A stretch of 64,000 bases of DNA from the NCBI GenBank assembly GCA_902761735.1, contig CACWLL010000006.1:186001-250000 (forward strand). Reading direction: 5' to 3'. Below, piece by piece: positions 53,861 through 62,124 of the stretch. Origin of the DNA: an uncultured bacterium. Lineage in GTDB: Bacteria > Cyanobacteriota > Vampirovibrionia > Gastranaerophilales > Gastranaerophilaceae. A program made the translations under genes and the position numbers. The notes under the pieces are model-generated. The model searched no databases. It was not told the DNA's origin and was given only the letters and a program-made list of their open reading frames with translations. Each line of letters begins with the position of its first letter. Position 1 is the stretch's first letter.

Positions 53861-54834
53861 TGCAAATGTTAAAATATATACTAAAAAGAATATTACAGGC
53901 AATACCGCTTCTCATAATCGTTTCAATGATTAGTTTTTTCATAATCAGATTGAGCCCGGTAGATCCTCTTGCAGAGTTACGTTTAAATCCATCAGTTTCG
54001 CAAGAGACTCTGCAAAAAGAAACTCAGCGTCTGGGGTTGGATAAACCTATTATTGTGCAGTATGGCAAATGGGCAAAATCATTTTTGAAAGGCGATTTAG
54101 GTATAACCTCAAACGGGGAAAAGGTTAGCGACAAATTAAAAGAACGCATTCCAAATACACTACTGTTAACTACAATAGTAATATTTTTGACTTGGTTGGT
54201 CGGTATACCTTTAGGTATAATTGCGGCATTAAATTGGAAAACACCTTTTGACAGAGTTTTGACGGTATTAACAAGTATCGGTATGGCAATCCCATCGTTT
54301 TTCTTTGCGGTTTTGCTGCTGATATTTGCAGTTAAAACGGGATGGTTTCCTGTCGGGGGGTTAACCAGTTCGGATTTTTTGGAGAAATCTTTGTTCGGAC
54401 AAGTTATTGATGTAACCCATCATTTAATCTTACCTGTGACGGTATTATTTACATTATCTCTCGCAGGATTACAACGTCAAATGAGGGCAAACCTTCTTGA
54501 TGTTTTGGATAGTGATTATGTGAAATTTGCCAGAGCGAAGGGCTTAAATGAGTTTGACGTAATTGTAAAACATGCACTGAGGAATGCAATAAATCCGATG
54601 ATTACATTGTTAGGTTTTGAGTTTGCGGGGCTATTAAGCGGAGCTGCGTTAACCGAATATGTATTTCAGTATCCGGGATTGGGAAGACTAATTTTAGAGG
54701 CGGTTATGCGTTCGGATATTAATCTTGTTATGGCATCTTTGATGATGGGTGCAATAATGCTTATATTAGGTAATTTAATAGCGGATATCCTTCTGATAAT
54801 CACCGATCCGAGAATCAGGAGGGGCAATGTTTAA
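53860..54834 (+). CDS. ABC transporter permease, DppB/OppB type
   Basis: 324 residues, six membrane helices. Starts with the family helix YILKRILQAIPLLIIVSMISFFIIRLSPVDPL; the EAA loop is YVKFARAKGLNEFDVIVKHALRNAINP. Overlaps the gene before by one base and the next by 8 bp (ATGTTTAA), so all three are coupled. Confidence 0.93.
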   Translation: MQMLKYILKRILQAIPLLIIVSMISFFIIRLSPVDPLAELRLNPSVSQETLQKETQRLGLDKPIIVQYGKWAKSFLKGDLGITSNGEKVSDKLKERIPNTLLLTTIVIFLTWLVGIPLGIIAALNWKTPFDRVLTVLTSIGMAIPSFFFAVLLLIFAVKTGWFPVGGLTSSDFLEKSLFGQVIDVTHHLILPVTVLFTLSLAGLQRQMRANLLDVLDSDYVKFARAKGLNEFDVIVKHALRNAINPMITLLGFEFAGLLSGAALTEYVFQYPGLGRLILEAVMRSDINLVMASLMMGAIMLILGNLIADILLIITDPRIRRGNV

Positions 54835-55891
54835 AGAAGTTATAAAAAAATTATGGACAGATAAGTTCGCAAGAATTGCCCTGATATTATTAGGAATAAT
54901 ATATTTTTCACTGATTTTTGCGGATTTTATTGCTCCGTATACGAAAGATTTTTCTGACAGACAAATGGCGTATGTTCCTCCGTCAAAAATATTTGTAATT
55001 GATGAAAATTATCATATTTCAAAACCGTATACATATAATTATATAAGGGGTTTTGACGGGGAAAACTTAAAAATAACTTATAATCTTGACAGAAGTCAAA
55101 AACATTATATAAAGTTTTTTGCAAAAGGTCAGCCGTATAAGTTTTTGGGATTAATTCCAATGCAGCATCATTTTATTACTACTGATTCAGCAGGCAGATT
55201 ATACCTTCTCGGAACTGATATAAACGGTAGGGATGTATTTTCACGAATACTTTTTGGCGGACGGATTTCTATGACAATCGGATTTCTTGCATTATTTGTT
55301 TTATTCCCGATAGGATTGTTATATGGCGGCATATCCGGATATTTTGGCGGAGTGGTTGATATGCTTATGATGCGATTTGCAGAAGCGGTAATGTCTATTC
55401 CGAGTTTTTATCTTTTAATAATCCTTGCATCAATTTTGCCGAGCGGAATGACAAGTGTCCAAAGGTTTATGCTAATTGTAGTTATTCTTGCGCTTATCGG
55501 TTGGGCGGGTTTTGCAAGGGTTGTCAGAGGAATGGTATTATCAGTGAAAAATCAGGAATTTGTTCAAGCAGCTCAATCAATCGGTGCATCAAAACTCAGA
55601 ATTATTATTAAGCATATTCTGCCTCAGACAACAAGTTTTGTGATTGTTGCAATGACGCTATCTGTTCCGTCATATATATTGTCCGAATCCGGCTTAAGCT
55701 TTTTGGGCTTGGGTATTCAGCAACCGGATGCGAGTTGGGGTAACATGTTGAAAGAGGCACAAGAATATACAAATATTATTTACAGACCGTGGCTTCTTAC
55801 TCCGGGATTTTTAATTTTTATTGCCGTACTTGCCTTTAATGTGATAGGTGATACAATTAGAGATGTACTTGATCCAAAAAGCAATAAGTAA
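54827..55891 (+). CDS. ABC transporter permease, DppC/OppC type
   Basis: 354 residues. N-terminal helix (IALILLGIIYFSLIFADFIAP), then a periplasmic insert of about 90 residues that is longer than in DppC of enterobacteria, then five helices with the EAA loop FVQAAQSIGASKLRIIIKHILPQT. Ends GDTIRDVLDPK, as in the family. The ATPase genes (dppD/dppF type) do not follow; the next gene is mgtC. Confidence 0.93.
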   Translation: MFKEVIKKLWTDKFARIALILLGIIYFSLIFADFIAPYTKDFSDRQMAYVPPSKIFVIDENYHISKPYTYNYIRGFDGENLKITYNLDRSQKHYIKFFAKGQPYKFLGLIPMQHHFITTDSAGRLYLLGTDINGRDVFSRILFGGRISMTIGFLALFVLFPIGLLYGGISGYFGGVVDMLMMRFAEAVMSIPSFYLLIILASILPSGMTSVQRFMLIVVILALIGWAGFARVVRGMVLSVKNQEFVQAAQSIGASKLRIIIKHILPQTTSFVIVAMTLSVPSYILSESGLSFLGLGIQQPDASWGNMLKEAQEYTNIIYRPWLLTPGFLIFIAVLAFNVIGDTIRDVLDPKSNK

Positions 55892-55928
55892 TCGGAAGTG
55901 TAATATGATTATTTAGCAGGGAAGATAA

Positions 55929-56663
55929 ATGGAAAATTTGATAGATTATTCTAATGTTGAAATTTGTATAAGATTGTTAGCAGCTGCTTTTTTAGGTTCA
56001 TTGGTAGGACTCGAAAGGGAACTTACAAACAAATATGCAGGTTTAAGAACAAATCTTTTGGTTTGTGTTGGGGCGTGTATTTTTACAATAATTTCAATAT
56101 ACGGATTTCCTGTTGTTGACGTTGTTTCAGGACAAGAGTTCGGAACAAGAGATACTGCCCGTGTCGCAGCTCAGGTTGTTACCGGCATAGGTTTTATCGG
56201 CGGCGGTACTGTATTAAGACATGGCGCTAATGTATTTGGATTGACTACAGCCGCAACACTTTTTGCAGTTGCCGGCATTGGTATGGCTTGCGGTACAGGA
56301 ATGTTTATGACAGCGGGGACAACGACGTTAATATGTTTAATAGTTCTTATTGTTATAGGATTTTTCGAGAAGAAGGTTATTGCTAAGAGCGCTAAAAATA
56401 CTATGCGTATAAAAATTGCTATAATGTGTCAGCATGACAATTCTAATGAAATTTATGATTATATAATAGAAAATTTCGTTAAATTGCGTGAAATTTCCAA
56501 AAAGCAAAGTAAGCAGGGTGAAGATCTAACAAAAATTTCTGCAGTTATCGATATAAATTCAAAAGATCCGATAAAATCTACATATAAAAACTTTAAAAAA
56601 GTAGATGGAATTGAATCAATTTCAATCCAAGAATATAGTGAAATAGTTGAGAGCAAGGCGTAG
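55929..56663 (+). CDS. MgtC/SapB-family membrane protein
   Basis: 244 residues. Four to five membrane helices with LLAAAFLGSLVGLERELTNKYAGLRTNLLVCVGACIF and the conserved GIGFIGGGTVLRHGANVFGLTTAATLFAVAGIGMACG stretch, then a C-terminal ACT-like cytosolic domain (about 155-244). MgtC proteins inhibit ATP synthase or act in magnesium limitation and acid stress; other branch members have unknown roles. AGGGA precedes the ATG. It ends 12 bp from the convergent 831-residue gene. Confidence 0.9.
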   Translation: MENLIDYSNVEICIRLLAAAFLGSLVGLERELTNKYAGLRTNLLVCVGACIFTIISIYGFPVVDVVSGQEFGTRDTARVAAQVVTGIGFIGGGTVLRHGANVFGLTTAATLFAVAGIGMACGTGMFMTAGTTTLICLIVLIVIGFFEKKVIAKSAKNTMRIKIAIMCQHDNSNEIYDYIIENFVKLREISKKQSKQGEDLTKISAVIDINSKDPIKSTYKNFKKVDGIESISIQEYSEIVESKA

Positions 56664-56675
56664 CTTATTCTAAAG

Positions 56676-59171
56676 CTAACCTTCCAGATACATCTTAAAG
56701 TTCCGCTCAATATTTTTATTTATGACATTTTTGATTGATTCGTATTCTTGTTTTAGGGACTCATGTTCGGTATCGATATTTTTAAGCTCCATATCATATT
56801 GTTTATCTTTTGCTTGAATTTTTGCCATTTCCCTGTTGTATTTTGTTTCTGCAATACTTATGGCAATATCAACCTGATTTTCTGTAATGTTGGAACAATT
56901 TGAATACATTGTTGATTCCCACTCATCGCGGTGATTTACCTGAATCATGTGTACCAAACCGCTTTCGAAAGCATATTGCATCCAATCTTGACTATCAGCT
57001 AAGCCGGATTCAAGCTTTTTGTATCCTTGTTGCATTCTGTTAAATAAATTTGTGTACCATTCTGCCTTAGCAGTACCGTTTTCATTTTTATTGTTTTTAT
57101 CAATCCACGTATATGTAGGTTCACCATAATGTTCCATCATGCAATCCAATATAAACAAATCTTTTACGGTTTGATAATTGAGTTGGTATGTATATGTTTC
57201 TTTAGGTATAATATTATACGATATAACTTTCCAATCCTCATCATAAACCGGCTCAAATGCATAGGATGTCATTTCCAATTCTTCAGGAGCTTCATCTCCG
57301 TATATAGTGGAAGTCGGAACTTTAGCAAACGGGTTATAGTGAGTTCTGTTAACATCGTTAGTTATTCTCATATCTTGTAATAACTGTCTAAATTCTTCAA
57401 ATTCAGGCATAGAGTCATTCATGGATAAAACCCATTCCGGTTGGTCAAGGTGGTCGCATAGATAATATTTCCAATAATTGAGATTTTTATGGTGCCCGTC
57501 CAATTCAAATAATTGGTTTCCTATTTCGGTACCGCGTTCGGAACCCCATATAAATTTTGCCAAGTTTTCTGCACATCTTGCATAATATTCACGAGCCTGA
57601 CATACTTGAGGTTCTCCATTGAATATTGAAATCCATCCGTTTTCTAAGTTGTTGAAAATATTATCTCTGAACGAAGTATATAAGAATCTTAATGCATCAC
57701 ATACAACATTTTCATCCAATTCTTTTTCGTCATATTTTATAATAGTTCCGGTTTGTGCAGGGTGAGCTGAATCTGCAGGTTTCCACGTATTTGTCGAGGC
57801 ATCCCAGTATGCAGGGATATATGAACCTGCTTCAGGGAATTCTTCATTGTAGAAATAGCAATCTCCGTTGCTATCCGGTGTTACATAACAAAATCCGCCT
57901 TCCCCTCCGATAAATATCTTTTGATCTCCGGCATGTGCCGCGCGATTTTCGTTATCTGCTTTTTCTACGCTAACTTGTCCGGCAACAATTGGGCTTCCGG
58001 TTGGTTGTCCGTTTTCATCCTTTAGAAAATAAGCAACAGGACCGGTTTCTTTATAATAAGATTTAAAGGTTGTACCGCCCTCCTCATATGCTGTTATCAT
58101 AAGAAGATTCATGCTTAGAGCATCTATAAACGGTTGTGCGCCCGGAAATTCCTCATCATCCGGAGCAAGTAAAAGATTATAGTATTCAGGAAATTCTTCA
58201 TGTTTTAAGTATCTTACGATACCTTCTTCATACACAAGACCAACATCGGCTGCGAATTTTACAAAATTTTCTTTGAAATCGCTTAATCCCATGCCTTCAA
58301 CAGGATGGCTAAATCTGCTTCCTCTTCCGTCTGAATTTCCGTTACAAAATTCTATCGCATTATTATATAACCATTCAAAGTTGTGGTTTTCTCCGCTTGG
58401 TACGACATCTGCTCTAAATGTGAGATCTCTTTCCCACGGCGTTCCGTCATCCAACAATCCTCCAACATGGAGTGAATAGTCACCGGCAAGCCATTCTTTC
58501 ATTCTTCGTGTGCGTAAATTATTATATGTATCTCTTGCTCTTTGATATTCGTCTACAAGACTTAAATAATCGCCGTATTCAACGGAGTTAAGTATTTCCT
58601 CGCGTCCGTAGTGATTTATACCGGTTGGTCCTAATTCGGCTTCATACATAGCTTGTAACTCTTCTATATCTGATGTTAAAGGTTGCCATATAGCATGTGA
58701 ATCATAATAGCCGACCCCTTTTAGTTCTCCTGCTGCATATGCAGGTTCGGTAAGAACTTGATGAAATTCTTCAGATACTTTCAATTGTTCAAAGTAATCT
58801 GTTGTTTTTTCAAGACCGTAGCTTGCTAAGAACTTATTTAAATCGCCGTTTGCAACTTCAAAGTTTGTTGCATCTGTTGCAGAAACGAGAATATTACCCA
58901 TGTTATCGGAAATACCATATTGTGTATTATAGGAGCTGTATGCTGTTAAGGAGTTAAATGTTAATCCTTGCTGCATTTCATTACCGCTAGTATCAAAATT
59001 TGTAAACATCAATTGAGTTCTGTTCAAAGCATCAATATATTCATCACTTACTCTTGCAGAATCTGCAGTCAAGCGCATTTTAGCGTTATTTATCAACTGA
59101 GAGCGCAGTTCATTATCCGCCATACGGGAGGTTATTGATAATAATCTGGCTTGTGATGCCGCTAAACCCAT
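56676..59171 (-). CDS. 831-residue protein with conserved-looking N-terminal helix and C-terminal coiled coil
   Basis: No signal peptide or membrane segment. N-terminus MGLAASQARLLSITSRMADN continues into a helix with heptads to about residue 50 (NAKMRLTADSARVSDEYIDALNRTQLM). The middle (about 60-770) is acidic, Tyr/Trp/Asn-rich and globular. Residues 770-831 form a strong coiled coil (YNREMAKIQAKDKQYDMELKNI and on) that ends in NIERNFKMYLEG. Terminal helices around a variable core resemble the axial proteins of flagella and type III systems, exported without signal peptide, but no flagellar gene is near and this is inference from shape. Not recognised. AAGGAAAGG precedes the ATG; an HLR1-like box lies 90 bp upstream. 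Confidence 0.8.
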   Translation of the reverse strand: MGLAASQARLLSITSRMADNELRSQLINNAKMRLTADSARVSDEYIDALNRTQLMFTNFDTSGNEMQQGLTFNSLTAYSSYNTQYGISDNMGNILVSATDATNFEVANGDLNKFLASYGLEKTTDYFEQLKVSEEFHQVLTEPAYAAGELKGVGYYDSHAIWQPLTSDIEELQAMYEAELGPTGINHYGREEILNSVEYGDYLSLVDEYQRARDTYNNLRTRRMKEWLAGDYSLHVGGLLDDGTPWERDLTFRADVVPSGENHNFEWLYNNAIEFCNGNSDGRGSRFSHPVEGMGLSDFKENFVKFAADVGLVYEEGIVRYLKHEEFPEYYNLLLAPDDEEFPGAQPFIDALSMNLLMITAYEEGGTTFKSYYKETGPVAYFLKDENGQPTGSPIVAGQVSVEKADNENRAAHAGDQKIFIGGEGGFCYVTPDSNGDCYFYNEEFPEAGSYIPAYWDASTNTWKPADSAHPAQTGTIIKYDEKELDENVVCDALRFLYTSFRDNIFNNLENGWISIFNGEPQVCQAREYYARCAENLAKFIWGSERGTEIGNQLFELDGHHKNLNYWKYYLCDHLDQPEWVLSMNDSMPEFEEFRQLLQDMRITNDVNRTHYNPFAKVPTSTIYGDEAPEELEMTSYAFEPVYDEDWKVISYNIIPKETYTYQLNYQTVKDLFILDCMMEHYGEPTYTWIDKNNKNENGTAKAEWYTNLFNRMQQGYKKLESGLADSQDWMQYAFESGLVHMIQVNHRDEWESTMYSNCSNITENQVDIAISIAETKYNREMAKIQAKDKQYDMELKNIDTEHESLKQEYESIKNVINKNIERNFKMYLEG

Positions 59172-59218
59172 TGCTGTTGCCTTTCCTTTTAATTCCGTTA
59201 CATAGTTTTCCTTACTTA

Positions 59219-59224
59219 CGTATA
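59219..59224 (-). promoter_or_regulatory. Possible -10 box of 831-residue gene
   Basis: TATACG on the minus strand. If used, transcription starts near 59212 and the HLR1-like box is centred about 58 bp upstream. Confidence 0.3.
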
Positions 59225-59260
59225 CGGCTTTTTTGCCTTAAACTTTAATGTTTTCGGCTT

Positions 59261-59278
59261 ATTGTAAAGAATTGTAAC
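59261..59278 (-). promoter_or_regulatory. HLR1-like box upstream of 831-residue gene
   Basis: The minus strand reads GTTACAATTCTTTACAAT, a full match to KTTACAWWNNKTTACAWW, in the same direction as the gene. Confidence 0.6.
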
Positions 59279-59340
59279 AGCGCTATTTTATGTGTTAGCA
59301 GCAAAATTTAAATTTAAAAAGTGACATAAAGTCTTAAAAT

Positions 59341-60597
59341 TTATTCCCAATAAAACCCGTCTTGTTTTAATCTTGAAACAACCTCTTTTAATTGTTCATC
59401 AGAACATACGTAAGAAAGCCTGAAATAGCCTTCTCCATAGTCGCCGAAAGCGTTCCCCGGAACCAGTACGACTCCGGATTTCTCAAGAACTTCTTCGCAG
59501 AATTTAAATGCGGACTCATACCTTGGAGGAATTGGCAACCATAAATAAAATGTGGTATGAGGAATTTTTTCATCCGGCAAATTCCATCCGAGTTCTCTAA
59601 ATCCGTTCACTATTATTTCTTGTTTATGTTTGTATCCCAAATTTCCTTGACGGATATATTCATCACCTTCAGGGTCATTAAGAATTTCTGCACATGCTTT
59701 TTGTAAAACTTTAAATATACCGTTATCAATTGTCGATTTACCTTTGCCTAACCTTTGAACAATTGCTGAATTACCACAGACCCAACCAAGTCGCCAACCG
59801 GTAATAGCATAAGGTTTTGAGAAACTGTAAAACTCAACGGCAATATCTTTGGCGCCTTCAATTTCAAATACACTGAAAGGCTTTTCACTTTCTTCAAAAT
59901 ACAAATCACAATATGCAGCATCAGAAATTAAAAGTACTTGATGCTTTTTGCAAAAGTCTACAATTGTTTTTACATATTCCTTTGAAGTTCCGACACCCAT
60001 CGGATTATTCGGATAATTAATGATTACGGCTTTTAATTTGTCAGGATTAAATCCTTCGGATATCATTTTTTGATAATATTCTTCAATATCAGGTTTATAA
60101 TCATTTTCCGGTGTTAGCGGCAAATGATAGCCATAGCCGCCGGAACATTTGATAAATTGCCAGTATGAGGCATAACAAGGATCCGGTACCATAAATATAT
60201 CTTTTTCAAACTTATCTTCTTTTTGAGTTGTCAAAAATCTTATTAAATGTGCAAGCCCTTCTTTAGAACCTATCAATGAAAAAATTTCCGTAGCGGGGTC
60301 TAAATCAACGCCAAAACGGTTTTTCATTCTTTTTGAAATAGCTTTCCTAAAGCAATCTTCTCCTCTGGGCGTTGCATATAAATGGATATTCGGTTCATCC
60401 ATAAGTTCTTTAACTCTATCAAGAATTTTCTTTGGCGGCATTGCTGTCGGTGCTCCCATTGAAAGGAAGATAGGTGCACGATTTTTTGCAGTCAACTCAG
60501 GACGCAGAGCCTCTGTTTTTTCTTTTAACTTAAACATTATATATGTTTCAAGTGACATTACATCTTTATTAAATAACTTCTCTTCCAATGTAGTCAT
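59341..60597 (-). CDS. Class I aminotransferase, LL-diaminopimelate aminotransferase-like
   Basis: 418 residues, fold-type I PLP enzyme. Motifs: LSMGAPTAMPPKKILDRV, SLIGSKEGLAHLIRF, IINYPNNPMGV, ISDAAYCDLYFEE and the PLP Lys in SFSKPYAITGWRLGW. The pattern GSKEGLAH and its length fit LL-DAP aminotransferase relatives, which act in lysine and peptidoglycan precursor synthesis in cyanobacteria; a general aspartate or alanine type is also possible. Start at 60597 chosen: AGGGGA lies 8 nt upstream, while the longer frame begins with an unrelated hydrophobic run. Ends GFYWE. Confidence 0.87.
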   Translation of the reverse strand: MTTLEEKLFNKDVMSLETYIMFKLKEKTEALRPELTAKNRAPIFLSMGAPTAMPPKKILDRVKELMDEPNIHLYATPRGEDCFRKAISKRMKNRFGVDLDPATEIFSLIGSKEGLAHLIRFLTTQKEDKFEKDIFMVPDPCYASYWQFIKCSGGYGYHLPLTPENDYKPDIEEYYQKMISEGFNPDKLKAVIINYPNNPMGVGTSKEYVKTIVDFCKKHQVLLISDAAYCDLYFEESEKPFSVFEIEGAKDIAVEFYSFSKPYAITGWRLGWVCGNSAIVQRLGKGKSTIDNGIFKVLQKACAEILNDPEGDEYIRQGNLGYKHKQEIIVNGFRELGWNLPDEKIPHTTFYLWLPIPPRYESAFKFCEEVLEKSGVVLVPGNAFGDYGEGYFRLSYVCSDEQLKEVVSRLKQDGFYWE

Positions 60598-60708
60598 AAA
60601 ATTCCCCTGTATAATTTCTCTAATTATATTATACGTGAATATAATAATAAGTAAAGTACACATAAGGGTTTTATGTGTACTTTATCTACAAATATTTATA
60701 AGAGTATA

Positions 60709-61326
60709 TTATTCTCTTACTTTATTTTCTTCGCCTTTGAGAAGTCTTTGAATATTCGTTCTGTGAAGCCAAATAATATAAATTGCTCCAAGTGCACAAT
60801 ATATTGTAAATGCAATATGTTTATCAAAAAACCACATAATAAAAGGTGATAGTGCAAGTGCAATTATTGAACCCAATGAAACATATTTTGAGCAGTATGT
60901 AATAACTGCCCAAATTGCTGCAATTACCAAGCCTGCAATCCAGTTAAGTGCCAAAATGGTTCCAATTCCCGAAGCTACGGATTTTCCGCCCGTAAATTTC
61001 AAGAATACTGATTTAGAATGACCGAGAATAACTGAAACCGCAGCTAAAACAGGTAATAAGCCGATGCCGGTGCAAACGGTTGCAAAAATTTTTGTAATGA
61101 TAACCGGAAAAGCTCCTTTAAAAGCATCTAATAACAATGTAATAAAAAACCATTTTTTACCCATTACTCTTTTAACATTTGTAGCTCCCGTTGAACCGGA
61201 GCCAATTTGCCTTATATCTTGTCCGGTTGCAAGTTTCACTATAATGTACCCTGTTGGTATTGAACCGATTATGTATGCTCCAATGATTACCGCAAGAATT
61301 TCAAAAATTAATAAACCATATCCCAT
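60709..61326 (-). CDS. plsY: Glycerol-3-phosphate acyltransferase (acyl-phosphate type)
   Basis: 205 residues, about five membrane helices. It makes lysophosphatidate from acyl phosphate and glycerol-3-phosphate, the first phospholipid step. Motifs: GSIPTGYIIVKLATGQDIRQIGSGSTGATNVKRVMG and LGHSKSVFLKFTGGKSVASGIG, and a later IIWLHRTNIQRLLKGEE. ATG at 61326 chosen as TTTGGAGA precedes it; the TTG 12 bp upstream lies within that site. Partner plsX is not here. Confidence 0.95.
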   Translation of the reverse strand: MGYGLLIFEILAVIIGAYIIGSIPTGYIIVKLATGQDIRQIGSGSTGATNVKRVMGKKWFFITLLLDAFKGAFPVIITKIFATVCTGIGLLPVLAAVSVILGHSKSVFLKFTGGKSVASGIGTILALNWIAGLVIAAIWAVITYCSKYVSLGSIIALALSPFIMWFFDKHIAFTIYCALGAIYIIWLHRTNIQRLLKGEENKVRE

Positions 61327-61445
61327 AATTTTCTCCAAATCTAGTGTTTATGACGTATGGAATTATACCATATAATGTTATATAATTGCAATATTGCTAA
61401 TATAGCTAAAATGTGGTAATATCAACATAGAAAAGAGAGTTGGAT

Positions 61446-62114
61446 ATGAACAAACGACTAATATTAACAGGTATTATAATTTTTTGTGTATCGCTTGTGC
61501 TGAATATTATTTGGTCAGGCTTAAAAAAGGTTAAAGTGGATAATTTTAAACCTTCTGCAGTAATTTTTGTTATGGATTCTTCCGCATCAAATCAAAAAGA
61601 ATTACCTGAACAAAAAAGACTGGTAAAACAGATTTGTAATCTTCTTGATCCTGAAGATTTAATAAAAATTATCAGAGTATCCGAGGATGCATATTTAATT
61701 TACGAGGGGGCTCCGTTCAATGGCTCTAATATTGAAAAAGTAATGAACGAATTTACTAAATACGATAAAAAAGATTACGGAACTGCATATGGTTTAGGCT
61801 TGGAAAAAGCTTTCAGATATTCTTTACAAATGAAGAAAGACGGTTATATACCGGCAGTTGTTGTAATAGGTGATTTGGAAAATGAAGGAGCTGCTGAAAA
61901 ACAAATAAATTGGAAAACTCTTCCTAATACCGTAAAAAAAGTTCAGCAGAGCGCACCTGATTTTGCTATGATGTTTTTATATGCGCATCCTTCTAAATTA
62001 GACCAGGTAAAGGAATCTTTAGGTCCAGTGCTTGGTGAAAGTAAATTAATTGTTTCTCCAAAGCAGAATTGTGACAAGGCTATAAGACAATTCTTACACG
62101 CTCTCGACAGATAG
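61446..62114 (+). CDS. Membrane-anchored VWA-domain protein
   Basis: 222 residues. N-terminal membrane helix (RLILTGIIIFCVSLVLNIIW), then a von Willebrand A-like domain with a complete MIDAS set: DSSAS (about residue 46), the Thr in DYGTAYGLG and the Asp in VIGDLENEG. A metal-dependent protein-binding site outside or inside the membrane is implied; no partner known. AGAGAG precedes the ATG at 61446. TGGTAATAT upstream is a possible extended -10. First gene of an operon with the next two. Confidence 0.8.
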   Translation: MNKRLILTGIIIFCVSLVLNIIWSGLKKVKVDNFKPSAVIFVMDSSASNQKELPEQKRLVKQICNLLDPEDLIKIIRVSEDAYLIYEGAPFNGSNIEKVMNEFTKYDKKDYGTAYGLGLEKAFRYSLQMKKDGYIPAVVVIGDLENEGAAEKQINWKTLPNTVKKVQQSAPDFAMMFLYAHPSKLDQVKESLGPVLGESKLIVSPKQNCDKAIRQFLHALDR

Positions 62115-62124
62115 GATTAAAAAC

